Source: Streptomyces sp. CB02261 (GTDB lineage: Bacteria > Actinomycetota > Actinomycetes > Streptomycetales > Streptomycetaceae). Taken from it: DNA of 64,000 nt. Shown here one piece after another: positions 51,054 through 59,896 of the stretch (positions are counted from its first letter, which is position 1; each line of letters starts with the position of its first letter). The position numbers and the translations under genes were made by a program. The stretch spans positions 496,001-560,000 of the forward strand of contig NZ_LIVX01000007.1 of assembly GCF_001905665.1 (NCBI RefSeq). Direction: 5' to 3'. The notes under the pieces are model-generated. The model worked only from the letters and a program-made list of their open reading frames with translations. It was not told where the DNA came from and made no database searches.

Positions 51054-51931
51054 GGCACACCTCCCGCGGTACGGATCCGCCGACCGGAGCCTTGCGCGGG
51101 TGCGGCCGACGCGGGCGGCCCGGTCTCCCAGGCCGCCTCCGGCAGCAGGTAGACCTCGGGCACGCGCGGGACGCGGCCGCCGGGGAACAGGGCGTCGGCC
51201 TGGGTCCGGTACTCCCGGATCAGCTCCGCCTTGCGGTCGAGGCCCCGCACCCAGTCACGGGCCACGAGCCGGTGCCGGGCGGTGAACCGGGGGTCGGCGG
51301 CGGCGTGCAGGTCGTACGGGAAGTCGCTGTAGTACACGACCGGGCGGCCGCTGCGTTCGGCGGCGGTGCGGACCAGGACGTGGTCGGCGTGGCCGCCCAC
51401 CCCGAGGGGCGCGAGGACCAGCCCGCCGGTGCGTCCGGGCAGCAGGGCGTCGACGGTCTCCCCGACCGCGCGGAGCGTTCCGGTGTCGTGCGGGGAGACG
51501 TGTCCCCGGGAGAGGTGCAGCCGGTACGTCGGGTACACGTGGACGGCCTCGGGCACCAGCCGGGCGAGCCGCTCCGTGCCGGGACGGGCCCGCGGGAGCC
51601 GCCGGAACAGCCCGTCGACCAGGCCCGCGTGGTACCGCCGGACGTCGAGGCGCGCCAGGGCCCGCCGGTCCTCGGCCCGCCGTTCGGCGTACAGCTCCTC
51701 CGCGTCGCCGGCGCCCATCTGCTTCAGGTACTGCCGGGCGGAGAGGGTGTGCGGCGGCGGCGCGGCCTCCGTGAACAGCGTGGCGACCGTCACCGGCGCC
51801 CGGCGCCCCGCCCATCCGAGCAGTCCGCCGCACGACAGGACCGCGTCGTCCAGGTGAGGCGAGAGGACCAGGACCGGGACCTCCGATCGGACGAGGGTCC
51901 GGACGAATCGGGTCAGTGGGTCGTCAGCCAT
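51050..51931 (-). CDS. PIG-L family (LmbE-like) N-acetylsugar deacetylase
   Basis: A 293-residue zinc-dependent deacetylase. The metal site SPHLDDAVLSCGG and the second site GVGGHADHVLVR are complete. Family members remove acetyl from N-acetylglucosamine-containing substrates (mycothiol, GPI, teicoplanin-type). In this operon it probably deacetylates a sugar of the exported glycan or its lipid carrier. ATG 51931 lies 19 bp inside the 3' end of the kinase-GT4 gene. Confidence 0.92.
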   Translation of the reverse strand: MADDPLTRFVRTLVRSEVPVLVLSPHLDDAVLSCGGLLGWAGRRAPVTVATLFTEAAPPPHTLSARQYLKQMGAGDAEELYAERRAEDRRALARLDVRRYHAGLVDGLFRRLPRARPGTERLARLVPEAVHVYPTYRLHLSRGHVSPHDTGTLRAVGETVDALLPGRTGGLVLAPLGVGGHADHVLVRTAAERSGRPVVYYSDFPYDLHAAADPRFTARHRLVARDWVRGLDRKAELIREYRTQADALFPGGRVPRVPEVYLLPEAAWETGPPASAAPAQGSGRRIRTAGGVP

Positions 51932-53769
51932 GGCGTACCCCTCCTGCCGGGCCGCCGTACGGCGGCGGGAGCGTCCACGAGTCGGTGGGCCAGGGCCAGA
52001 TAGCGACCCGTCATCTCGTCCCACGTGTAGCGCTGGGCGGCGAGCCCGGCGCGCCGCCCCAGCCGGCGGCGCAGCGCCGCGTCCGTGGCCAGCTCGGTCA
52101 TCCGTCGGCCGAACGCCGCCACGTCGAACGGCGGGACGGCCACGTCGCCGCCGTCACGCATCCAGCGCAGCGCGGGCAGGTCGAAGTGGAGGACGGGCTT
52201 GCCGTACGACATGCCTTCGAGGGCCACCAGGCCGAAGGTCTCGTGGCGGGAGGGCATCACCAGGAAGGCGCTGTCGCGCAGGAGTTGGTGCTTGCGCTCC
52301 TCCTCGGCGTATCCCACCCAGTGGATCCGGGGCCTCGGCCCGTGGCCGCGGGCGGCGACGAGCGCGGCGAGCCGGCGTTCCTCGGCCGGAGTGCCGCTGC
52401 CCGCGAGGAGCAGGTCCAGCGGTGGCGCGGCCCGGTCGTACGCGTCGAGCAGCAGGTCGAGGCCCTTGACCCAGGTGTCGATCCGCCCCAGGAAGAGGAT
52501 GAACTGCCCCGTCCCGAGCCCGGACTCGTCGAGCGTGCGCTGCTCGACCCCGTTGGCGATGACCTGCACGTCGGCCCGGGGGCTGAGCCGCCGCACCACC
52601 GAACCGTCCGCCGCGTTCATCACCACGATGTGCCGGTAGCAGCGCAGTCCGAGGCGCTCGACGAGGAAGAAGGGGATGTGGTAGCGCCGCCACAGGGCCT
52701 CGGCGCTGCGGCCCTGGTCGACGCCGACGACGGGGGCGCGCGTCGCCAGGGGCAGGAAGCTCGTCGAGAAGGGGGGAGTGAAGCTCTCCAGCCACAGGTC
52801 GTGCCGGACGCGTCGGGCGACGAACGGCAGCAGCGTCAGGAACAGCAGCTGGCCGGCGCGCGGACCCGCCCGGCAGACCGGCAGCCGGACGTACCGGATG
52901 CCGTCGCGCTCCTCGGTGCCGCCGCTCCGTCCGGCCGTCACGACGGTGACCCGGAAGTCCTCGGCGAGCCGGCGGGCCACCTTCCCCACCACCAGGGCGC
53001 CTCCGCCGCGATAGGCCGGGTTCTCCGCGTCGTCGTAGACGGAGATCACCACGTGCCGCAGTCGCCGGTCCGGCACGGGGGCATCCTCCCGTACCGCATG
53101 CGCGCGGTCCCGTTCCCGTGCGGCGTCGAGCATCCGGTCGAGGGCCTCGCCGGCGACCAGGGACGGCGACCGTTCGCCGTCGAGCCGTACGATCCGCGGC
53201 AGCCGTCGCGACCAGTTGCGGTAGCGCGCCCACCACCCGGCGGGGGGCCCGGCGACCTCCTCCCAGCCACGGCGCCGGAGGGTGTCGGAGCAGGTCTCCA
53301 CGAGCAGGGTCAGCGCGTAGCGGCCGGCGATCCGGCGGAAGACGGCCGCCGCCCCCGAGCCGGCCGGCGGGTCGAACTTCGCCAGACCGTCCAGCGGCCC
53401 GCGGTCCGTCAGGATCACGGCCTCCCCGCCGCGCGCCCGCGCTCCCGCACGTGCCCGGAGCCCGGCGACCGCGATCCGGGCGGCCAGCTCACCCGCGTCC
53501 AGGAACGCGTGGGCACGGCGCAGTCGGGATCCCCCGCGCTGTGGATCCGTCGCGCGCCGTGCCCACCCGTCCCCGCCCGGCTCCGCCGCGTCCTTCACAC
53601 GGGGCGGGACCGGGAACCTGCGGCACAGGAAGCAGCCGTAGCAGTGGAGGGTGACGACGGTCAGGCCGCGCTCGGCGAGCATCGCCGCGAGCCGGCCGAC
53701 GAGCGAGGACTTGCCGGCGCCGTCGGGTCCTGACACGGCGACGAGGAGAGGGCCTCGTGGGGTCGTCAT
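51913..53769 (-). CDS. P-loop kinase (thymidylate-kinase-like) fused to GT4 glycosyltransferase
   Basis: A 618-residue bifunctional protein. Residues 1-225 form a P-loop kinase of the thymidylate-kinase type: Walker A GPDGAGKSSLVGRL, DR motif ILTDRGPLDGLAKFDPPAGS and a lid-like Arg region RYRNWSRRLPRIVRLDGE. Residues 240-600 form a GT4 enzyme: HVVISVYDDAENPAYRGGGA, FILFLGRIDTWVKGLDLLLD and PSRHETFGLVALEGMSYGKP with the E-x7-E pair. The kinase probably phosphorylates a sugar or lipid alcohol, not dTMP. The start overlaps the stop of the flippase-nucleotidyltransferase gene (ATGA), which ends in the domain that commonly pairs with such kinases. Confidence 0.88.
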   Translation of the reverse strand: MTTPRGPLLVAVSGPDGAGKSSLVGRLAAMLAERGLTVVTLHCYGCFLCRRFPVPPRVKDAAEPGGDGWARRATDPQRGGSRLRRAHAFLDAGELAARIAVAGLRARAGARARGGEAVILTDRGPLDGLAKFDPPAGSGAAAVFRRIAGRYALTLLVETCSDTLRRRGWEEVAGPPAGWWARYRNWSRRLPRIVRLDGERSPSLVAGEALDRMLDAARERDRAHAVREDAPVPDRRLRHVVISVYDDAENPAYRGGGALVVGKVARRLAEDFRVTVVTAGRSGGTEERDGIRYVRLPVCRAGPRAGQLLFLTLLPFVARRVRHDLWLESFTPPFSTSFLPLATRAPVVGVDQGRSAEALWRRYHIPFFLVERLGLRCYRHIVVMNAADGSVVRRLSPRADVQVIANGVEQRTLDESGLGTGQFILFLGRIDTWVKGLDLLLDAYDRAAPPLDLLLAGSGTPAEERRLAALVAARGHGPRPRIHWVGYAEEERKHQLLRDSAFLVMPSRHETFGLVALEGMSYGKPVLHFDLPALRWMRDGGDVAVPPFDVAAFGRRMTELATDAALRRRLGRRAGLAAQRYTWDEMTGRYLALAHRLVDAPAAVRRPGRRGTPWLTTH

Positions 53770-56264
53770 GGCACCCGCCTCCGCAGTCTCTTGGTCATCA
53801 CGAGAGGTATCCGGAGGGATGCCTCACGGGTCGCCGCCCGCACCCGGCCCTCGACGAGGAGGTGGCCGGAGTGCTCGGCCCCCGCCCGGAGCGAGGTGCG
53901 CACCGGGAGCGGCAGCGGCAGGGGGACGGACTCGCCCCGGTCGAGCCGTGCCATCGCCTCGGTGGCGGCGGCGAGTGCCTGCCGCCCGCCCGTGCACCAG
54001 CCCTCGCGGGCGGCCTCGTCACGGGCCTCCGCCAGGACCTCGGGGCGCAGCAGCGGGCGCAGTGCGAGGAGTTCGGAGAGATCCAGGCTCAGGTTCTGGA
54101 ACAGGGCGTGTGCCAGCCAGATCCGCAGCCGGTCGGAAGGACAGGGTGTCAGCCAGGCGCAGCCGTCGCCGCGGCCGTCGGTCGAGGCGGGCCGTTCGGC
54201 GCGGTCGAAGAGGCGTTCCGTCGGGACGACCGGTACACCGAACCAGGAGACCGAACCGTGCAGATGGGCCGCCGGGCCGCTCGGGGGTTCCAGGAGCACC
54301 TTGGTCGACCGCTCCAGCCAGTACGTCGTGCGGTGCGCGTACCAGCCGTCGAGCGCGGCCTGCGCCGCCCGGAGCCGTCCCGGAGGCACCACCAGGTCGA
54401 AGTTCCCGTACACGTAGTCCCCCGCGAGGTCGGCCTTGATGAGGACGGTCGGGATGCCCGCGGCCCGCAGCCGGTCCGTGGACTCGACGAGGTTCCGCCG
54501 GAACAGCCCGGTCGCCAGCTCCACCTCGGTGAGCGTCGCCGCGAGCTGACGGGGGTAGGCACGGGCCAGCCGGCCCTCGACCTGGTTGCGCCGGGCCTCG
54601 GCCAGCGCGGCGAGGAGCTCCTCGTCACGGGCCGGCCTGAGCCGGCCCCGCCACACGGCGTCGACGAGCAGCGGCGCGGGCCGCTCGCCGTCCACCACGG
54701 ACGGCGCCCCCGGCCGTCCGGCCGTCCGGCCGTCGTGCCCGTCGGGCGTCCAGTACGGGCGGCGGTCGGACGACCGCTCCCGTCGGCGGTCCGCTACGGG
54801 CTCCGCCGCCGGCCGGGGGCTCGCGCCGCCGTCCGGCTCCGGGCCCTCCACGGGGGCGGGGGCCTCGCGCCGCAGTCCGAAGAAGCGCCACAGGGCGGCC
54901 GCCGTGACCGCCAGCGCGGCGGTGAACCAGGCGACGGGGTACGGGTGGAGCAGCACGAGTCCGCCGACGAGCACGAGCACCGGGATCACCATGCGCCCGA
55001 ACGGCTGTTCAGCCAGCCCGAACCCGTGGCGGCGGGCGTGCCGGGCGGCCAGCAGGGCCAGGGCGGCGGTGGTGCCGCACAGCCCGCCGATCGCCATGCC
55101 GAGCACGCCGCCGGTGACCCAGCCGGACACCAGGGCGGTCACGTACAGGGCGAGGCCGGCGAGCAGGGTCCGCAGGCACGCGTAGTCGTTGACGGCCTGC
55201 GCGAACGTCACGAGCAGGACGAGCGCGCCGAGCGCGAGGCCCGACGTCGCCGTGCAGGCCATCAGGGTGGCGACCGTCTCGTACCCCGAGGGGAACACGC
55301 GCGTGAGCACCGCGCCCGGCACCGTCGCCGCCACCACGGTCAGCGGCAGCGCCGCGGTCACGTACATCCTCAGCGCCCCCGCCGTCAGGGGGTCACCGGC
55401 CCGCCGCCGCGACAGCGCGGGCAGGAAGGCGATCGAGACGGCCCCGGCGAGGAAGAGCGGGACCCTGCCGAGCATGACCGCGGCCTGGTAACTGGCCGCC
55501 GCCGCCCGGTCGGTGGGCAGCATCGCGACGAGGACGATGTCCACGGCCGCGAGCACCGCCACCACGCCCTGGAGCGAGGCGACGCCGCCCGCCCGCCGCC
55601 ACAGGTCGCGGTCGACGCTCACCGCCCGCCACGTGCGGTGACGCCCGTCGCGGAACCGTCGCGGCCGGAAGAACACGTACGGCAGGACGGCGATCCCGAA
55701 GGCCGCGAGGGCGCCCGTCTCGCCGAGGCCCAGCGCCGACACGAAGAACAGGCCCACGCCGAACTTCAGGGCGGCCTCCGCGGTGATGAGCACCGCGAGG
55801 GTCCGCAGCCGCTCGGTGCCCTGGAGCCAGCCGGCGCTGACCCGGGTGACGTAGACGGCGAGCGTGGAGCCGGCGATGACGAGCGTCGTCGGTGTGCTCG
55901 CGAACTCCATCGCCACGACGCCCACCACGCCTGCCGCGACCGTGCCGCCGACGACGGCCGTGACGACGGCGAAGCGGACCGCCTCGCCCCGTTCGGCGTC
56001 CGAGCGCGCCCGGGCGAGTGCCTGCGCCAGCATCCAGGGGACGGTGACCACGGCGACCGCCGCGGTGCACACGACGAGCCCCTGACCGGCGGCGAAGGTC
56101 GCGTACCCGGAGACGTCGAGGAGCCGGGTGAGGACCAGGGTGTACGCGTAGTTGAGGGCGCCGACCACGACGACCGAGGTGGCGATCCAGCGCGCGCCGA
56201 GCACCGCCGTCACCTCGTCCTGGAGGACGCGGGACCGCTCGGCGACGCGCTCCGCGGCGATCAC
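53766..56264 (-). CDS. Wzx/MurJ-like flippase fused to a nucleotidyltransferase-like domain
   Basis: An 832-residue fusion. Residues 25-470 form a polysaccharide-export flippase with about 14 helices (ALNYAYTLVLTRLLDVSGYATFAAG near the start, split here for length: ALNYAYTLVL, TRLLDVSGYA). A disordered Pro/Arg/Asp-rich linker spans 475-540. Residues 545-832 resemble the uncharacterised nucleotidyltransferase family (NTP_transf_5-like): GIPTVLIKADLAGDYVYGNF and FDLVVPPGRLRAAQAAL carry the Lys and Asp typical of it. GTG 56264 overlaps the GT4 stop and its own stop overlaps the kinase-GT4 start, so the operon reads flippase, nucleotidyltransferase, kinase, GT4 without a gap. Confidence 0.82.
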   Translation of the reverse strand: MIAAERVAERSRVLQDEVTAVLGARWIATSVVVVGALNYAYTLVLTRLLDVSGYATFAAGQGLVVCTAAVAVVTVPWMLAQALARARSDAERGEAVRFAVVTAVVGGTVAAGVVGVVAMEFASTPTTLVIAGSTLAVYVTRVSAGWLQGTERLRTLAVLITAEAALKFGVGLFFVSALGLGETGALAAFGIAVLPYVFFRPRRFRDGRHRTWRAVSVDRDLWRRAGGVASLQGVVAVLAAVDIVLVAMLPTDRAAAASYQAAVMLGRVPLFLAGAVSIAFLPALSRRRAGDPLTAGALRMYVTAALPLTVVAATVPGAVLTRVFPSGYETVATLMACTATSGLALGALVLLVTFAQAVNDYACLRTLLAGLALYVTALVSGWVTGGVLGMAIGGLCGTTAALALLAARHARRHGFGLAEQPFGRMVIPVLVLVGGLVLLHPYPVAWFTAALAVTAAALWRFFGLRREAPAPVEGPEPDGGASPRPAAEPVADRRRERSSDRRPYWTPDGHDGRTAGRPGAPSVVDGERPAPLLVDAVWRGRLRPARDEELLAALAEARRNQVEGRLARAYPRQLAATLTEVELATGLFRRNLVESTDRLRAAGIPTVLIKADLAGDYVYGNFDLVVPPGRLRAAQAALDGWYAHRTTYWLERSTKVLLEPPSGPAAHLHGSVSWFGVPVVPTERLFDRAERPASTDGRGDGCAWLTPCPSDRLRIWLAHALFQNLSLDLSELLALRPLLRPEVLAEARDEAAREGWCTGGRQALAAATEAMARLDRGESVPLPLPLPVRTSLRAGAEHSGHLLVEGRVRAATREASLRIPLVMTKRLRRRVP

Positions 56265-57721
56265 GGCCGCCGCCCGGGGGCCCGGCCCCGCTCGGGGCCG
56301 TCGTCCGGTTCCGCGGCGCCGAGCAGCACGTCGTGGCCGTGCGCCAGGGAGATGTCGGCCTCCGTCACATCGAGGCGGTGCAGGGCCCTCAGCGCCCGTA
56401 CCTCATCGCAGCCGTGCAGCAGCAGACGGAAGGCGTCACCGTCCCGGTGCCAGGCGTCGGTCTGACGCAGCGAATTCCGTACCGCGCGCTCGGTGTTCTC
56501 GGGGTCGGGGGAGAGGAAACGGGTGAGGACGGACAGGTCGCAGGGGGAACGGCGGGAACGCCGGTGGCGGTGGACCCGCTGGAGGTCCTCCAGGACGACG
56601 TGGGCGAGCCGCTCGGCGCTGGCGTCCCAGGAGAACGCGGCAGCCCAGGCACGGCAGCGGACGGAGCTCAGCGACCGTGCCTCCGGCGTGGACAGCGCGT
56701 CGAGGGCCGAGGCGACGCCGGCCGCCAGGTCCGCGTCCGGGTCGAGGAGCCACCCGTTCACGCCCGGGCGGATCGCGTCCCGCAGCCCCGGCACGTCGAA
56801 GGCCAGGGCCGGGGTGCCGACGGCGTTCGCCTCGATGACGGCGAGCCCCCAGCCCTCGGCGACGGACGGCACGACCGTCAGCCACGCCCGGTGGAACAGC
56901 TCCTCCTTGCGCTCGTCGGACACGTGTCCGTGGAACTCGACGGCGGCTCCGATGCCGAGTCCGGCGGCGAGCTTCCGCAGCGACTCGCCCTCCGGCCCGT
57001 CCCCGCACAGATGGACGCGCAGCTCAGGACGGTCCCGCAACAGCGCGGGAACGGCACGGAGGATCAGGTCGACGCGCTTCTGCGGCACCAGCCGGCTGAC
57101 GACGGTGAGCACGGGGGTGGCGGACCGGTGTCCGGCGGTGGCCGTGAGGGCGGGGTCGGGGCGCCCGTTGGGCACGATGTGCAGGGGGTTGCCGAAGCCG
57201 AGTTCGCGGCGGGTGGCCTCGCGCGTGGACGGCGAGACGACGACCACCGGCCGCCCCCGGTACACGCGCCGGCTGACCTGCTTCTCCAGGAGCCGCCCCA
57301 CGGCGTTCATCGGCCAGGGGAACCGGGTGTCGAACTGGCGCTGGTGGACGTGGTGGATGACGCAGATGTCCGCGGTCCACCGGGGCGTGAAGAGCGGCGA
57401 GAAGAACGGGATCCCGTTCTGGAAGTCGACCACGGCGTCGTACGCGTGACGGTTCCGCAGCAGGTGCGCGGCGGCGGCCGCGTACACGCCGAACGTGCCA
57501 CCGCCCCGCACGAGGCGGATGCCTTCGCGGTACTCCCGGGCGCGTGAGCCGGGGTACCGCGAGGAGATCAGGGTGACGTGGGCTCCGGCCGCCGCGAAGC
57601 GCCGGGCGATCTCCCAGCAGTACGCCTCGGCTCCGCCCGCGTCGGGGTGTCCGGGGTCGCGCCAGTTGAGGAAGGCGATGTCGGTGCGGGCGAGCCGTTC
57701 GAGAGCGGTCACGGGAATCAC
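56261..57721 (-). CDS. Glycosyltransferase family 4
   Basis: A 486-residue GT4. DIAFLNWRDPGHPDAGGAEA is the acceptor-domain start with the glycine-rich loop. TVVSRLVPQKRVDLILRAVP opens the donor domain, and VPSVAEGWGLAVIEANAVGT contains the E-x7-E motif. An extra C-terminal segment of about 100 residues (GCDEVRALRALHRLDVTEAD) has no clear family. GTG 57721 overlaps the GT2 stop (GTGA); GTG 57712 is an alternative. Confidence 0.9.
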   Translation of the reverse strand: MIPVTALERLARTDIAFLNWRDPGHPDAGGAEAYCWEIARRFAAAGAHVTLISSRYPGSRAREYREGIRLVRGGGTFGVYAAAAAHLLRNRHAYDAVVDFQNGIPFFSPLFTPRWTADICVIHHVHQRQFDTRFPWPMNAVGRLLEKQVSRRVYRGRPVVVVSPSTREATRRELGFGNPLHIVPNGRPDPALTATAGHRSATPVLTVVSRLVPQKRVDLILRAVPALLRDRPELRVHLCGDGPEGESLRKLAAGLGIGAAVEFHGHVSDERKEELFHRAWLTVVPSVAEGWGLAVIEANAVGTPALAFDVPGLRDAIRPGVNGWLLDPDADLAAGVASALDALSTPEARSLSSVRCRAWAAAFSWDASAERLAHVVLEDLQRVHRHRRSRRSPCDLSVLTRFLSPDPENTERAVRNSLRQTDAWHRDGDAFRLLLHGCDEVRALRALHRLDVTEADISLAHGHDVLLGAAEPDDGPERGRAPGRRP

Positions 57722-58470
57722 CGGGCCAGCGAGATGCGCAGGAGGTCGGCCATGGAACGCAGTCCGTCGCGCCGTACCGAGAAGGTCGAGCCGGGCACGT
57801 CGTGCCAGACCACCGGCACCTCCACGACGTCGCGCCCGGCGCGCACGACGCGGGCGAGCAGCTCCACGTCGAAGGCGAAGCCGTCGATGTGGCAGTCCCG
57901 CACGACCGCGCGGGCGAGCCGGCCGGAGAAGAACTTGAACCCGCACTGGGTGTCGGTGACTCCGGGCAGCGACAGACGCGCGAGCGAACGGAACAGCAGG
58001 CCGCCGCCGCGCCGCAGCGCCGACTGCTCCACCTCGAGGCGGGCGCCGGGCGCGTGGCGCGAGGCGATGACGGCGCCGTGCCCCGCCCGCAGGAGCTCCA
58101 TCACCCGGTCCAGGGTCTCGACGGGGGTGGCGTTGTCGGCGTCGGCGAAGCCGATGAACCGCGCGGAGGAGGTCTCGATGCCGCGCCGGACCGCCGCCCC
58201 CTTGCCCTGGTCGCCGCAGCCGATGGCATGCACCGGGACGGGGGAGCCGGCGAAGCGCTCCAGCGCGTCGAGGGTGCCGTCGGCGCTGTTGTTGTCCACG
58301 ACGACGACGGCGGAGGACCAGGGTCGCTCGGTCAGGTAGTCGACGCTGGCGGCCACCGTCGCCGGCAGCCGGCGCTGCTCGTTGAAGGCCGGGATCAGGA
58401 GTTCCAGTTCCACCGGCGGTCGGACGAGCCGGCGGGGGAGCGGCGCGTGCGCGCGAGCGGCGGTCATCAC
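57718..58470 (-). CDS. GT2 polyprenyl-phosphate glycosyltransferase-like protein
   Basis: A 250-residue GT2. ELLIPAFNEQRRLPATVAAS, VVVDNNSADGTLDALE, GKGAAVRRGI and FADADNATPVETL (DXD-like) match the dolichyl-phosphate beta-glucosyltransferase group, which loads sugar onto polyprenyl phosphate. GTQC-type VTDTQCGFKFFSG is the family's conserved patch. No membrane helix is present. The start is GTG 58470 or the adjacent ATG; GGAGG lies upstream. It is the first gene of the coupled glycan operon and could supply the donor for the GT39-like enzyme. Confidence 0.92.
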   Translation of the reverse strand: MMTAARAHAPLPRRLVRPPVELELLIPAFNEQRRLPATVAASVDYLTERPWSSAVVVVDNNSADGTLDALERFAGSPVPVHAIGCGDQGKGAAVRRGIETSSARFIGFADADNATPVETLDRVMELLRAGHGAVIASRHAPGARLEVEQSALRRGGGLLFRSLARLSLPGVTDTQCGFKFFSGRLARAVVRDCHIDGFAFDVELLARVVRAGRDVVEVPVVWHDVPGSTFSVRRDGLRSMADLLRISLAR

Positions 58471-58953
58471 GCCTCGCCTCCTCGGGGGAGGGCGCGGGGC
58501 GCGGGGCGCTCGGTCGCGCGGGGTACGGGTGCGGGGGGACCGGCCGGTTCCGATGGCCCGGCCGGTGGCCCGGCTGGTCCGCCGGAGCCGCGGCTGCGGC
58601 GTGCGGTGCGGGCGTGGGTCACACGGGCGCGTCGTCGGCGCGCGGCACCGCGTGGCCGGCAGGCCCGGCTACGGGGCGGCGGGACGGCGGCGGTGGCCCG
58701 GTCGGACGCCCGGCGTGCCGGGTGGTGGGCGGAGCGCCGGGGTGAGGGGTGCCGGGCATCGGCGAGGGGCCAGTCGGTCATCCGCCGCAGGGGATGCGGT
58801 ACGGGTGCCGCCGGCGCTCGGCCGAGGGGGGTGGAGGTCACGACGAGCCTCTTCCGGCAACCGACCCTCTGAGGGGTCCGCGCACACGGGGTATCAGGAT
58901 CTTTTTCCTGAAATGATGCTGTTTCCACGGTTAGCACCGATGGGGCTGGTTCG
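58471..58953. other. Intergenic region upstream of glycan operon with an inverted repeat
   Basis: This 483-bp gap has no convincing gene; open frames on both strands are low-complexity Arg/Ala/Pro. The part nearest 58880-58950 is notably AT-richer and holds the inverted repeat TCAGGA-6 nt-TCCTGA (58894-58911), a candidate operator or promoter element for the operon starting at 58470. About 420 nt would then be untranslated leader if transcription starts there. Confidence 0.5.
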
Positions 58954-59733
58954 TCAACCGGAGACGCCGGGTGACGGTGCCCGGCGGCGCGCGATCCGCC
59001 CCAGGGCGTTGTGCGGCCGTTCGCCGACGAGCGTCCCGAGGATGCGGGCGCCGTCACGGATGGTGCGGGGGTGCGACGGGCCGTGACGGCGCGGCAGTTC
59101 GCGGCTGGGCACCTCGGCGACGCGCAGGCCGTAGTGCAGGGCGTGGGTCACGAGTTCCGCGCCGAGTTCGACTCCGTCCTCGCGCAGGTCGAGGAGGTCC
59201 ACGAAGGGGCGCCGGAACGCGCAGAACCCGTACCAGAGATCGGTCAGGTGCTGGCCGTACAGGCGCCGGGCCACGCGCAGCAGGGCACGGTGACCGAGCC
59301 GCCGGGGGAGCGAATGGTCGACGAATTCCCCGCCCGCGATGAAACGCGATCCCTTGACGAAGTCGTAACCGCTTTCCAGGTAATGCAGAAAATGCGGGAT
59401 CTCGTGCGGCGACATGCTGCCGTCGGCGTTCATCACCACGATCAGGTCCCCTGTCGCCGCGAGCAGTCCGGCGTGCGGGATGTCGCCCCGGGCGGAGTCC
59501 CAGGCACCGAGTCCGCGCACGGGAATCCCGGCCCGCGCCCGGCGGTCCCCGGCCGGCCCGCCCATCAGGACCACGTCCCGCACGCTCGGCGGTACTTCGC
59601 CGAGGAGCCGGTCGAGCGCCGGTCCGGGATCCCCGTCGCCGGGGCGGACCGTGAGGACGAGACTCACCGTCCGCGTGCCGGGGCCGGGTGAGCGGTCGGT
59701 CGAGCGGCGCAGGGGATGCGAATCGCTACTCAT
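58954..59733 (-). CDS. GT2 glycosyltransferase (dolichol-phosphate mannosyltransferase-like)
   Basis: A 259-residue GT2. The N-terminal strand VSLVLTVRPGDG departs from the usual PxxNE, but ATGDLIVVMNADGSMSPHEI supplies the DXD-type site, and FVKGSRFIAGGEF, DLWYGFCAFRR and ELVTHALHYGLRVAEVPSRE are typical of Dpm1-like enzymes. ATG 59733 follows GGAGAG. It is on the same strand as, but 483 bp from, the main glycan operon. Confidence 0.88.
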   Translation of the reverse strand: MSSDSHPLRRSTDRSPGPGTRTVSLVLTVRPGDGDPGPALDRLLGEVPPSVRDVVLMGGPAGDRRARAGIPVRGLGAWDSARGDIPHAGLLAATGDLIVVMNADGSMSPHEIPHFLHYLESGYDFVKGSRFIAGGEFVDHSLPRRLGHRALLRVARRLYGQHLTDLWYGFCAFRRPFVDLLDLREDGVELGAELVTHALHYGLRVAEVPSRELPRRHGPSHPRTIRDGARILGTLVGERPHNALGRIARRRAPSPGVSG

Positions 59734-59884
59734 CGGTACGGCTCTCCGCGCGGCGGGTCCGCGTTCTCGAAATCCCGTGGCTTTTCAGAATCCTGCGCGG
59801 GAGTCACCTCGTCAAGGAGGGGCGAAAGAATATGCGACCGCCCGTGAAACGATTACCGGTCGAATCGACCACGCATTCCAGGAG

Positions 59885-59896
59885 GCATACAATCCG
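59885..59896 (+). promoter_or_regulatory. Leaderless-type -10 element before the GH15 gene
   Basis: TACAAT at 59885-59890 is a good -10, placed 6 nt before ATG 59897. No ribosome site lies in between, which indicates a leaderless transcript. Confidence 0.55.

Noticed and set aside
58467..59057. Minus-strand frame of 196 codons in the gap before the glycan operon
   Set aside because: Low-complexity Pro/Arg/Ala composition, and it overlaps the 3' end of the GT2 gene; no motif.
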